From assembly GCA_948444795.1 (NCBI GenBank), contig CAOJUX010000008.1, positions 1 through 41,288 of the forward strand: a stretch of DNA of 41,288 bases, written 5' to 3'. Source of the stretch: an uncultured Erysipelotrichaceae bacterium. GTDB lineage: Bacteria > Bacillota_I > Bacilli_A > RF39 > UBA660. The notes under the pieces were generated by a model. The model worked only from the letters and a program-made list of their open reading frames with translations. It was not told the DNA's origin and ran no database searches. Made by a program: the position numbers and the translations under genes. Shown piece by piece: positions 1-8,399 of this stretch (position 1 is the first letter of the stretch; each line of letters begins with the position of its first letter).

Positions 1-12
1 AGTTTCCCTTGG

Positions 13-68
13 CACACATCGTTATTGGCTTGCCAATATCGTAGTGTGTTACTATAATGAAATTATAG
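13..68. repeat. Two stacked inverted repeats at the window edge
   Basis: An imperfect palindrome with 17-base arms (13-29 and 32-48, CACAC...GTGTG outermost, TATTGGC/GCCAATA innermost, TT loop) is followed by a perfect CTATAAT/ATTATAG stem (52-58 and 62-68, GAA loop). No coding frame was seen. It could be the 3' end of a structured RNA, a recombination site or a mobile element end lying mostly outside the window. Confidence 0.5.
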
Positions 69-72
69 AGTT

Positions 73-119
73 AAAACCGAGCCATTAGTTATGAAATTTC
101 TTTTGGCTCGGTTTTCGAT
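73..119. terminator. Bidirectional intrinsic terminator
   Basis: An 11-bp perfect stem AAAACCGAGCC (73-83) / GGCTCGGTTTT (105-115) has T-rich sequence following on either strand. It lies 3' of the minus-strand hydrolase gene and probably ends it and any plus-strand transcript entering from the left. Confidence 0.7.
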
Positions 120-151
120 TTTAATCTCTCGTAGAAATTGTAATTTAACAA

Positions 152-907
152 TTATTTTTTCAATACTTTATTTAAAACTTTTATGTGTTCCTTTGGATTT
201 AATAAAGCATCCTCGCAATGTCCTTTTCCATCCAAACATATAGTCTCAGCATTTTTATAATTTTTTTCTATAAACCTAGCTACTTTTTTAAATAAAATTT
301 CGTTTATTTTGCCACCATATAAATAATAAATTTTTGTTTCTGGTATATTTATATCACTTGAAAATTTATGTTTTCCAATTTCTCTAATATAATTAGTAAT
401 TGTAGTATCAGAAATATGATCTAATAATTCCATAAAAATATCTAATTTATCTTCAGTAACCATAGAATTTACTGCTTGTCTTACAGTTTTTCTATCACGA
501 GCTTGTGCTTTATGTGTAATTGTTAAATATTGTTTAGTTAATATTTTCATCATCATATTTCCAAATCCTAAAAGAGGAGAACTTTCCATTATCAATTTAT
601 CAATTTTAATATTTCTATTTTGCCATAATACACTAGCAAAAACACCACCCATACTCATGCCATAAACCGTAAAAACTTTATTCCCATATTTATAAATATA
701 ATAATCTTCTAATTCTTTAACACATTTATCAAAAGTTTCAAAGTCTTTATTTTCATTGATATTATGTCCTGTTAGTATTGGAACAATTACACAATACTCC
801 TTTTTATAATATTCAATATAATCATTCCATATTTGATATGGACTTTCAAATCCATGAATTAAAATAATTTTATTATTTTTAGGATTTCCATATTCTAAGA
901 TTTCCAT
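152..907 (-). CDS. Alpha/beta hydrolase
   Basis: A 251-residue cytosolic alpha/beta-hydrolase fold protein. The N-terminal strand ends in IHGFES, which would supply the oxyanion hole. The nucleophile elbow is GMSMGG with Ser near residue 85, and a late GKGHCED supplies the catalytic His near the C terminus. Substrate cannot be told; esterase, lipase or peptidase are all possible. I start at the ATG reading MEILEYG because AAGGAG lies about 7 bases before it; a longer frame begins 10 codons upstream without a ribosome site. It lies downstream of the CDF transporter on the same strand with a modest gap, so co-transcription is possible. Confidence 0.8.
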   Translation of the reverse strand: MEILEYGNPKNNKIILIHGFESPYQIWNDYIEYYKKEYCVIVPILTGHNINENKDFETFDKCVKELEDYYIYKYGNKVFTVYGMSMGGVFASVLWQNRNIKIDKLIMESSPLLGFGNMMMKILTKQYLTITHKAQARDRKTVRQAVNSMVTEDKLDIFMELLDHISDTTITNYIREIGKHKFSSDINIPETKIYYLYGGKINEILFKKVARFIEKNYKNAETICLDGKGHCEDALLNPKEHIKVLNKVLKK

Positions 908-968
908 AGTACTTCTCCTTTTTAAATAGTTTTTCATTTTTTTAAACTTACTTTAATTAACAATTTTT

Positions 969-1823
969 TTAATTTTCTACTGGTTCTATATCTATAAATC
1001 TAATTGATTGATTTATAGCTTTTAGTTGCTTTTTTACTTTCTTTTCTATATTAAGATATTTTTTTATTGTTAATTTTTCATCTACTATCACTTGTAAAAA
1101 TAAACTATAATATGTTGCCATTTTTATTATTCTGATTTTTTTAATCTTAAGTTCTTTTATCCTTTTAAGGTTATTTAAAATTTCTTCTCTTATTTCATTA
1201 TTTTCTTCATCATTTGTCAGTATGCCTCTAATATTAGATACTATCATTTTTACCGATACATAAAATACGTAAAGTGCCATTCCTAAACTTCCTATTTTAT
1301 CAACATTTATATAGCTTGGTATATAATTTTCGAAAAATGTAATTATCATGACAACAAAAACCACACAAGTAGATATAAAATCTGCTTTCGATTCTTTATA
1401 TGATTCAATCATTAATTCACTTTTATATTTTTTTCCATAATATTGTAATAATATCATTACAATAAGTTTTAAAAACAGAATAATAAGAAGTCCAATAGTT
1501 AAAATATAATTTGGTTTAAATTCTCCTTTAAAAAAGAAAAACTGATATAGAATAAAGATTCCAATTAAGAATAGCAAAAATCCAGTAAAGAGGTTGGCTA
1601 TATAATAGATTTGACCATAACCAAATGGATAAGTTTTATTAGCTCTTCTTTTTCCAATTTTATTTGCTATCAAACTCGTAATATCTGTAATAAAATCAAT
1701 AAAAGATTGAACTGAATCAGCAATTAAAGTTGAAAAGGAAAAAAATATTCCAAATGATAATTTTAAAATAGCTACAATTAAATTAAATATGGTTGTAATA
1801 ATTATTATTTTATTTTCTTTCAT
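969..1823 (-). CDS. Cation diffusion facilitator (CDF) family protein, atypical metal site
   Basis: A 284-residue integral membrane protein with about five to six hydrophobic helices and a C-terminal cytoplasmic domain, as in CDF metal/proton antiporters. The signature region ADSVQSFIDFITD sits in helix 2. In known CDFs the transport site is H/DxxxD in helix 2 and HxxxD or DxxxD in helix 5; here the aligned positions read Q39/D43 and E144/D148, so both usual His/Asp partners are replaced. The metal specificity therefore cannot be assumed to be Zn, Fe or Mn. Its ATG overlaps the TGA of the upstream P-type ATPase (ATGA), implying translational coupling and a shared role in cation handling. Confidence 0.8.
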   Translation of the reverse strand: MKENKIIIITTIFNLIVAILKLSFGIFFSFSTLIADSVQSFIDFITDITSLIANKIGKRRANKTYPFGYGQIYYIANLFTGFLLFLIGIFILYQFFFFKGEFKPNYILTIGLLIILFLKLIVMILLQYYGKKYKSELMIESYKESKADFISTCVVFVVMIITFFENYIPSYINVDKIGSLGMALYVFYVSVKMIVSNIRGILTNDEENNEIREEILNNLKRIKELKIKKIRIIKMATYYSLFLQVIVDEKLTIKKYLNIEKKVKKQLKAINQSIRFIDIEPVEN

Positions 1824-4447
1824 ATTTTCCGTTTTACTCCATTATTGATCTTTTTATAAATCTCTATAACAACTAATATTGATAATGCAATTAAAAATAA
1901 ATAAACTAAATGTATCATTGGAACTGAAACTGTGTGTAATATACTAGATAATATGGGCGTTTCCATCACTATGATTTGTAGAGCAATAGAAATAAGTACA
2001 CCAATAAAAATCAATTTATTATTTTTTATAGGAATAGCAAATGCTGATTTATGTTCACTACGACAATTAAATACATGAATATTTTGTATGAATACCATTA
2101 ATGCCATTATATAGCCACGAGCTACATCTATATCCATATTATATTTTTTAATCATTAAAAACCAAACTACAAAAATTACCCCACCTATAATCAATCCAGA
2201 TACAATAATTTCTTGTAGTAATTCTTTATTAAATATAGATTCTTTAGGTTTACGTGGTTTTTCTTTTAAAATACCTTCTTCAGCTTTCTCAAATGATAAT
2301 GCAAAATCTTGAATACCATCAGTAACAACATTTAACCATAATAATTGAATTGCGATAAGAGGCATAGGTAAATCTAAAGCAATAGATAAACAAAAGAATA
2401 CCACTTCTGCTAAACCACAAGATATTAAAAATAAAATAATTTTACGAATATTAGCATAAGCAACTCTGCCTTCTTTTATTCCCAAAACAATTGATTTAAA
2501 ATTATCATCCACGATTATCATATCAGCTGTTTCTCTTGCTATATCAGTTCCACTTCCCATTGCTACACCAATATTAGCAGATTTTAATGCAGGAGCATCA
2601 TTCACTCCATCCCCTGTTACTGCTACAAATTCGCCTTGTCTTTTCAATGATTCCACTATTTTTAATTTTTGAAGAGGTGTAACTCTTGCATAAACCTTTT
2701 TACCACAAATAAATGCATCAAATTCTTGCTCACCTTTGTTAAAATTTTCATCTACTTCTAAACCCGTTGTAACCTCATCATAAGAACTTGCTAAATTTAA
2801 ATCTTTAGCAACACTAAAAGCTGTAAGTGGATGATCTCCTGTTATCATCAATACTTTTATTCCAGCAGTATGACAATCTTCTATAGAAGCAATTGCCTCT
2901 TTTCTTATTGGATCTATAAATCCGACCATTCCCATAAAGTTTAATTTCTTTATATCAGAGTTATTATAACTTTCTTTTCTTTCAACTTTTCCATTTGCAA
3001 GTGCAATAACTCTATATCCTTGTTTTGCTAAATTTTCATTTTGTTCTTCTAGTAGTGGTGTATCTATTTTATCATCTATGAAATTGATACTATTACAAAA
3101 AGTTTTAACTGCTTCCAAAGAACCCTTAACAGTACAAAATGTTTCTCCATCTTTTTCATAAAAAACTGCAGAATACTTATTTTCAGATTCGTATGGAATT
3201 ATCTCTAAAATATTTATATTTTCTGTTTTTATTTCTAATTTTTTCCCTAAAACTTTAAAGGCAATATCTATTGAATCACCAACACAACCATCACTACTAA
3301 TATCAGCTTCATTGTTAATAACTCCTAAAATAGCAAGTTCTTTTGCATAAGATAGATCTTCACCAATTACCTTACCATCAAAATCATATCCAGTTCCAGT
3401 TATATCATATTCCATATTATTAGGTAAAATAATTTTTTTAGCTGTTTGCTCATTAACTGTTAAAGTGCCTGTTTTATCAGATGCAATTACAGTACAGCTT
3501 CCTAAAGATTCAGCTGCCTTTAATTTTCTAACGATTACACCCTTTTTTGCCATTTTATTAGAAGCAATTGTTAAAGCCATAGTAAGTGCTAAAGGAAGTC
3601 CTTCTGGCATAGCAGAAACTGCAAGAGCAATTACTGATAAAAATATTTCATTATATGGTACATCTTTTATAATAAGCAATGTAGTAGTAATAATTGCTAC
3701 GATTAAAACTAAGATACTAATTTGCTTTGATAATTTTTCTACTCTAATTGTAAGAGGAGATTTCTCTTCTTTAGCATTATTTATACTATCAGCAATCTTT
3801 CCAATTTCTGTTTGAAGACCAATATTAACTACAATTGCCTTTGCTCTTCCTTTCACAACTGTTGTTCCTGAAAATACCATATTAGATTGTTCAACTATAG
3901 GTACATTTTGTTCTTTTATCGTATTATTGTTTTTGGCAACTTGTAAACTCTCTCCTGTAAGTATTGATTCATCCACCATTAAATTATGAGATTCAATTAT
4001 TCTCATATCAGCACTTATCTTATCTCCAGATTCTAAAAGTACATAATCGCCAATTGTTAAGTTTTCAGCCTCAATAGAAATTACTTCGTTATTTCTAATT
4101 ACCTTTGTTTTTGTCGATATAAGTTTAGATAGAGAATCTGCCACTTTATTGGCTTTATTTTCTTGATATGCTCCCATTATTGCATCAACTAAAACAATAA
4201 AAAGAATTGCTAAAGCATCTTATACTTCCTTAGATACAAAGGATATAATAATTGCAACTAATAGCAGCAACACCATTGGATCTTTAAATTCACTAAAAAA
4301 TATTTTTAATATACTATCTTTTTTCTTTTTAGGTAATATATTTTTTCCATATTTATTTTGTCTATTTAAAACTTCGTTTTGTGTTAAACCAGTATCATCT
4401 ATATTTAAACTTTTTTTAATTTCATTTATTTCCTTGTTATAATACAT
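1820..4447 (-). pseudogene. P2-type cation (calcium-like) ATPase interrupted by one in-frame TAA
   Basis: Read through the stop, this is a complete 875-residue P-type ATPase. It has an N-terminal cation-ATPase domain (about 1-75), the TGES actuator loop (about residue 165), PEGLP in M4 (about 280), the phosphorylated Asp in DKTGTLT (about 324), a GDGVNDAP hinge and C-terminal helices. PEGLP with this length fits Ca2+ or related P2 pumps of the plasma membrane. Codon 76 (complement 4220-4222) is TAA where relatives usually have Tyr, one base from TAT/TAC; the frame is open on both sides. The 3' piece has an ATG (complement 4175-4177) but no ribosome site. AAAGGAG precedes the first ATG. Most likely a recent nonsense pseudogene; a sequencing error or mixed population is possible. 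Confidence 0.85.
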
Positions 4448-4474
4448 TATTTTGCTCCTTTCGCTATAAACCGT

Positions 4475-4483
4475 ATTTTATCA
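4475..4483 (-). promoter_or_regulatory. Extended -10 promoter for the ATPase/CDF operon
   Basis: On the minus strand TGATAAAAT (a TGn plus TAAAAT) lies about 30 bases before the AAAGGAG of the ATPase gene. No good -35 is seen 17 bases upstream, as at several other promoters here. Confidence 0.4.
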
Positions 4484-4651
4484 TTCTATATTTTACCCTT
4501 CATATTAAATTATATCATATTTTGCTCAAATGTACCGAAGAAAATTAAATGTAGCCGAATTTCAAGGGATAATTTTACTATAAGGCTAACTATTAAAAGT
4601 CAATAGTTTTTCTTAAAAAAATTAATATGGAAAAGAATCCCACGCCAAAAG

Positions 4652-4686
4652 ACTTCAAAAATCATAATTTTTAAAATTTTTGAAGT
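4652..4686. repeat. Perfect 11-bp inverted repeat
   Basis: ACTTCAAAAAT (4652-4662) pairs with ATTTTTGAAGT (4676-4686) across a 13-base AT-rich loop. It lies in the 413-base gene-free stretch between the ATPase and the IS110 transposase. No T-run clearly marks it as a terminator. Confidence 0.5.
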
Positions 4687-4716
4687 TAGTAAAATAATTT
4701 AATTTATTCCAATTTC

Positions 4717-4840
4717 CTTTTGACAAGCAGAAATATTTTTGATGATTTATAGTCGTTTAAATGATTAACATTTTCAAAAATGAAAATAACAATCATTAAA
4801 CTCTATTAAGGTAAAAAAATATTTCTTTACTTGTAAAAAG
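4717..4840. repeat. Large nested inverted repeat 3' of the IS110 transposase
   Basis: The outer arms 4717-4740 and 4815-4840 are near-perfect complements (AGAAATATTTTT against AAAAATATTTCT, then ACAAG against CTTGT, then CTTTT against AAAAG). They enclose a second hairpin (about 4755-4801) built from AATGATT/AATCATT and ATTTTC/GAAAAT. It sits just downstream of the transposase stop. It may be the right end of the IS, a structured target site or a separate miniature element. Confidence 0.55.
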
Positions 4841-4860
4841 TTTTCTCGGCATAAAATAAA

Positions 4861-6021
4861 TTATTTCAGTAAAGACGGATCAAATTGGATGTTTTTAGTT
4901 TCAAGAATGTAGATAACTCTAATAAGCTTTTTACAAACATGAGATAAAGCAACTCTATGACATTTACCTTCAGATATTTTCTTGTAGTAATAGTCATAAA
5001 AAGTTGTATTAAATCTAATTACAGTAAGGGCTACATTCATTAATGAATATCTTAAATATCCAGAACCGCGCTTCACCATTTTGCCTTTGGAAGACATAGT
5101 GCCTGATTCAATAATCCCAGGTTCTAAACCAGCAAAAGATAACATTTTACTAGGATTAGAAAATTGAGAAATGTCTCCAAATTCAGAAATGATGGAAGCA
5201 CAAGTAATCACACCAATTCCAGGAATAGAAAGAGTTGGTGGATTAAGATCTTTGATAATTGTAGAAATCTGTTTATCTAGTTCAATAATTTGTTCATCTA
5301 TGTTTTTATAAAGATTAAGAATAGAAGATAATTCAAGTTCAAAAATATCATTGGATTCTCCAATCGTATTTTTAGCTAAATCTTTTAATTTAACAAATTT
5401 AGCGTAAGTAAATTTACCACGAGATATTTTACTTAAAGAATCAAAATCTCTCATATTAGCAATCTTTTCAGGAGTTTTATATTTCTCTAAAATATAAAGA
5501 GAAGTAACTCCAAAAGAATTACTAAAAAAAGGTTTAAACTCTGGAAATATCATATCTAAAATATTTGTTAACTGAACTTTGTATTTACTTCTTTGTTTCA
5601 CTAAAGTTTCTCTTAATCTTGTAAGTGACTTAATTGAATATTTATGATAAAATAGTTTCGAATTTGGTTTATATGGAACTGACATAAGTTTCCTTGCAAT
5701 AACAGTTGCATCAACTTTATCAGTTTTAGTCTTTCTTAAAGATAAAGATTTATAGAATTCTTTAACTAAAAGAGGATTAAATTCCATAAAACTATAATTA
5801 TTCTTTTCTAGGAATAATTTCAAATTCAAACCGTAATGTCCAGTGGCTTCTAATCCGATATGGACATTAGAATTATCATAGGGTTTCAATAAGTCTAAAA
5901 ACTGTTGAAATCCTTTTTTGTTATTATCAAAAGATAAATTTTCTACAATAACTTCACCTGTATCTTTGCAGATGAAACAATCGTGTTTGTATTTAGATAT
6001 ATCTATTCCAACATATATCAT
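4861..6021 (-). CDS. IS110-family transposase (bridge RNA-guided recombinase type)
   Basis: A 386-residue transposase with the N-terminal RuvC-like DEDD domain (D7 in VGIDIS, E58 in GLEATGHYG, D101 and D104 in TDKVDA) and the C-terminal Transposase_20 domain. The latter has a PGIG helix-hairpin-like motif and a Ser-rich GTMSSKG stretch where the catalytic Ser of IS110 enzymes lies. The length is normal and the frame intact, so the element may be active. I start at the second ATG because GGGAGGTG is 8-9 bases before it; an ATG two codons upstream is too close. The structured region just 5' of the gene fits the non-coding RNA of the IS110 group. Confidence 0.92.
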   Translation of the reverse strand: MIYVGIDISKYKHDCFICKDTGEVIVENLSFDNNKKGFQQFLDLLKPYDNSNVHIGLEATGHYGLNLKLFLEKNNYSFMEFNPLLVKEFYKSLSLRKTKTDKVDATVIARKLMSVPYKPNSKLFYHKYSIKSLTRLRETLVKQRSKYKVQLTNILDMIFPEFKPFFSNSFGVTSLYILEKYKTPEKIANMRDFDSLSKISRGKFTYAKFVKLKDLAKNTIGESNDIFELELSSILNLYKNIDEQIIELDKQISTIIKDLNPPTLSIPGIGVITCASIISEFGDISQFSNPSKMLSFAGLEPGIIESGTMSSKGKMVKRGSGYLRYSLMNVALTVIRFNTTFYDYYYKKISEGKCHRVALSHVCKKLIRVIYILETKNIQFDPSLLK

Positions 6022-6035
6022 ATACATGCACCTCC

Positions 6036-6228
6036 CTGATTAGTTTTTAATGCCTGTATGTTTGCCACATAGCTTTCTATCTTGTAACCTCGCTGAACCT
6101 ATAAAACGTCAATGCGTTAACTAACTAATCAACAATAAAATAAAAAGTCTGTGGTAAGAGCCTTTCAAAACAGTCAAAGCTGTAGGATGGTAGAAACAAA
6201 TCCACAGGCAAGAGTTATTATAACTCAA
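6036..6228 (-). ncRNA. Putative IS110 bridge RNA
   Basis: On the minus strand, just before the transposase ATG, three stems occur in the order known for IS110-group bridge RNAs. First is a short 5' hairpin GAGTTA/TAACTC (complement 6212-6226). Next is a stem CTGTGG/CCACAG (6149-6154 with 6202-6207) closing a 47-base loop with an inner ACAG/CTGT pair. Last is a stem GATTAGTT/AACTAATC (6038-6045 with 6123-6130) closing a 77-base loop. The first big loop would be the target-binding loop and the second the donor-binding loop. The stems are seen in sequence; the role is inferred from family knowledge. Confidence 0.6.
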
Positions 6229-6245
6229 AAAATATAAATAGAAAG

Positions 6246-6284
6246 AATCAATCTAATAGATTAATAATTTCTATAAGATTGATT
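6246..6284. repeat. 9-bp inverted repeat upstream of the dus operon
   Basis: AATCAATCT (6246-6254) pairs with AGATTGATT (6276-6284) across 21 bases. It lies between the IS left end and the small gene before dus, and may be part of the integration site or a leader hairpin. Confidence 0.45.
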
Positions 6285-6303
6285 ATACGAGGATAGATTA
6301 AAT

Positions 6304-6498
6304 ATGAAAGTAATCGAAAAATCAAAGTGTGTTGATATTATTATTGATGATAATGATATATTAAAAGTTATAGATTCTTCTAATAATCAAATTATTATTA
6401 ACAAAAATTCTTTTAAAGATATACTAAATTTTCAAAAAGAGCAAAAAGAAATTATAAAAATGCAGGAGATTATTAATAAGCAAAATAAAGAAAATTAA
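6304..6498 (+). CDS. Small hypothetical protein
   Basis: A 64-residue protein of unknown family. The first half is Ile/Asp-rich and probably beta-strand (CVDIIIDDNDILKVI); the last 25 residues are Lys/Glu-rich and look like an amphipathic or coiled helix. No membrane segment or signal peptide. A weak GAGGAT lies about 8 bases before the ATG. It precedes the dus gene by 54 bases on the same strand and could be co-transcribed with it. The frame is short, so there is some chance it is not expressed. Confidence 0.5.
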   Translation: MKVIEKSKCVDIIIDDNDILKVIDSSNNQIIINKNSFKDILNFQKEQKEIIKMQEIINKQNKEN

Positions 6499-6552
6499 TT
6501 ATTTACTTGAAATTGAAATATTTATAATGTATCATAAGTGCGAGGTATATAA

Positions 6553-7542
6553 ATGAAATGGTATATTAAAAATATTGAAATTAAGAATAGAGTTGTTTTA
6601 GCCCCTATGGCGGGGATTTCTAATCCTACTTATATGAAAATAGTAGAAGATATGGGCTGTGGGCTTTTTTTTACCGAACTTATTAGTGCTGTAGCTATTG
6701 TGCGAAATAATGAGAAAACTTTGAAGATGTTAAATGGACTTGAAAAAATAAAAACTCCAGTAGGAATACAATTATTTGGAAATGATCCAAAAATCATGGC
6801 AGATGCTGCTAAGATTGTTACTAATTTATATAAAAATTGTTTTATTGATATAAATATGGGGTGTCCAGTACCTAAAGTAGCCATTAAAAATAATGCTGGA
6901 AGTGCACTTTTAAAAGATCCTGATAGAGTTTATGAAATAGTATCAAGTGTTGTAAAAAATATTAATAAACCAGTAAGTGTAAAAATTAGAAGTGGTTGGG
7001 ATAATTTTAATATTAATGCAGTAGAGATTGCTAGAAAAATAGAAGAAGCAGGCGCCAGTTGTATATGTGTGCATGCCAGGACTAGATCTCAAGGTTATTC
7101 AGGTGTTGCTGATTGGAGTATTATAAAAGATGTTAAGGAAAATGTTTCTATTCCAGTGATTGGGAATGGAGATATTAAAAGCCCAGAACTTGCTTTAAAA
7201 ATGCTTAAAGAAACTAATTGTGATGCTATAATGATTGGTAGGGCTGCACTTGGTAATCCATGGATTATTAAAGATTGTATTGAATTTTTGGATAAAGATA
7301 AAGTTATATTAAAGACTACTGATTTAGAAAAAGTGTCTATGATGAAAAAACATTTTAAAATGCTATGTGAAGATAAGAATGAAAAAGTAGCATTGTTAGA
7401 AATAAGAACTAATATTTTATATTATTTGAAAGGAATGCCTAAAAGTAAAGAAATTAAAAATTTGATCTGTAATTGTAAAGATAAAAGTGAATTAAATGGA
7501 ATTTTAAATGAGTACGAAAAATATTTAAAAGAATTGATTTAA
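6553..7542 (+). CDS. dusB: tRNA-dihydrouridine synthase, DusB-like
   Basis: A 329-residue flavoprotein that reduces uridines in the D-loop of tRNA using NAD(P)H. The TIM-barrel start LAPMAGISN binds FMN. Cys104 in NMGCPVPKV is the catalytic proton donor, and the GNGDI and IGRAALGNPWI segments form the flavin phosphate site. The shorter helical C-terminal domain follows from about residue 245. Length and motifs match bacterial Dus proteins; the DusB class is the best guess from the NMGCP and SGW patterns. Its end overlaps the convergent membrane protein gene by 18 bases, leaving no room for a terminator between them. Confidence 0.9.
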   Translation: MKWYIKNIEIKNRVVLAPMAGISNPTYMKIVEDMGCGLFFTELISAVAIVRNNEKTLKMLNGLEKIKTPVGIQLFGNDPKIMADAAKIVTNLYKNCFIDINMGCPVPKVAIKNNAGSALLKDPDRVYEIVSSVVKNINKPVSVKIRSGWDNFNINAVEIARKIEEAGASCICVHARTRSQGYSGVADWSIIKDVKENVSIPVIGNGDIKSPELALKMLKETNCDAIMIGRAALGNPWIIKDCIEFLDKDKVILKTTDLEKVSMMKKHFKMLCEDKNEKVALLEIRTNILYYLKGMPKSKEIKNLICNCKDKSELNGILNEYEKYLKELI

Positions 7543-8022
7543 TATAGCAAGTATTATGAATAAAAGACCTGAAATTAATTCTTCTTTTTTTATGTGTTTA
7601 AATATTTTGGCAAAATAATATCCTAAAATAAGAATAATTGTTGATGATATACTAAATAATAATATTATAAAAATATTATTATAATTATAAATGAATGAAA
7701 GTGAAACAATGGTACCATCTAAAGAGTGGGCTAGTGTTAAAAAAATAGTGTTTTTAATTGTTAGGCAATTAAAATTATTGCTTTCTTTTGATTTAATTGT
7801 GTTTATAGCAAGAATTAAGTATAGAATAGTAGTTATGTTTTTGGTCATAAATTTTAAATCAAAAAAATAATATAAACTGATAAATATACTATATATTATA
7901 ATATTCCCGATAAAAAAGATTAAAGTATTTTTGGTTTCGAGTTTAATTTTTTTTAATTTAAGACTTATACCAATTATTAATCCATCTAGACTAGCAATTA
8001 CTGAATTTAAAATTATAAACAT
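7525..8022 (-). CDS. YtaF/MntP-like membrane protein
   Basis: A 165-residue membrane protein with about six hydrophobic helices arranged as two repeats, each starting with a short Asp motif (SVIASLDGLIIG near the N terminus and AHSLDGTIVS near residue 96). This repeat with a membrane Asp is typical of the MntP manganese exporters and the YtaF sporulation membrane protein. Which of the two it is cannot be settled by eye. I start at the ATG preceded by AAAGGTGAT; a GTG three codons upstream overlaps that site. The gene overlaps the 3' end of dusB tail to tail. Confidence 0.65.
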   Translation of the reverse strand: MFIILNSVIASLDGLIIGISLKLKKIKLETKNTLIFFIGNIIIYSIFISLYYFFDLKFMTKNITTILYLILAINTIKSKESNNFNCLTIKNTIFLTLAHSLDGTIVSLSFIYNYNNIFIILLFSISSTIILILGYYFAKIFKHIKKEELISGLLFIILAILNQFF

Positions 8023-8150
8023 ATATATCACCTTTTATATAATATTTATAATGGTAATTTTTGTATGGGCAAAAATAGATAAATTTAAAATCTACAAGTA
8101 ATAATTTTATAAAAAAATAGCAAAAATTAGAAAAAAATGGTATAAAATTA

Positions 8151-8180
8151 TTGACAATGTATATAAATATAATATATAAT
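8151..8180 (+). promoter_or_regulatory. Promoter of tRNA-Asn
   Basis: TTGACA (8151-8156), 18-base spacer, TATAAT (8175-8180), with the tRNA starting 11 bases after the -10. This is a consensus sigma-70 type promoter. Confidence 0.8.
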
Positions 8181-8191
8181 TTATTTGTGTT

Positions 8192-8267
8192 GCCCGATTA
8201 GCTCAGCCGGTAGAGCGCACGGCTGTTAACCGTTAGGTCGTAGGTTCGAGTCCTACATCGGGCGCCA
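8192..8267 (+). tRNA. tRNA-Asn (anticodon GTT)
   Basis: A full 76-base cloverleaf. The acceptor stem GCCCGAT/ATCGGGC (8192-8198 with 8257-8263) is followed by a G discriminator and encoded CCA. The D-arm contains AGCTCAGCCGGTAGAGC, the anticodon loop reads CTGTTAA with GTT as anticodon, and the T-arm GTAGG-TTCGAGT-CCTAC is perfect. Confidence 0.97.
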
Positions 8268-8276
8268 TATGTTAAT

Positions 8277-8306
8277 TAACTCTTGCTTTGCGAGAGTTTT
8301 TTATAT
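8277..8306 (+). terminator. Terminator after tRNA-Asn
   Basis: The stem AACTCTtGC / GCgAGAGTT is followed directly by a T6 run. It ends the tRNA transcript 10 bases after CCA. Confidence 0.85.
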
Positions 8307-8331
8307 TTTTAAATTTTTATTAAATTATTTA

Positions 8332-8360
8332 TTGCATAAAAATTAAATATGGTTTAAACT
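8332..8360 (+). promoter_or_regulatory. Promoter candidate for the ABC exporter gene
   Basis: TTGCAT (8332-8337), 17-base spacer, TAAACT (8355-8360), about 40 bases before the ATG and its AGGAAAGG ribosome site. The -10 is a weak match. Confidence 0.45.
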
Positions 8361-8399
8361 AAAGTAGTTGTTAAATTTTATTAGGAAAGGAAAAATTAA

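Larger units (their letters stand above)
4490..6240 (-). mobile_element. IS110-family insertion sequence (ends approximate)
   Basis: The element contains one transposase gene flanked by long non-coding ends. The 5' side (about 6028-6240) carries bridge RNA-like structure; the 3' side (about 4490-4860) carries nested inverted repeats. IS110 elements lack terminal inverted repeats and clear target duplications, so the exact ends, normally at a CT-containing core, could not be fixed by eye. It sits between the cation ATPase gene and the dihydrouridine synthase gene. Confidence 0.6.

Noticed and set aside
3465-3815. Plus-strand 116-codon frame inside the cation ATPase
   Set aside because: The antisense of conserved ATPase motifs; no start signals.
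1820-4447. TAA as a sense codon in this organism
   Set aside because: TAA ends most intact genes in the window, including those with family-typical C termini, so general recoding does not fit.
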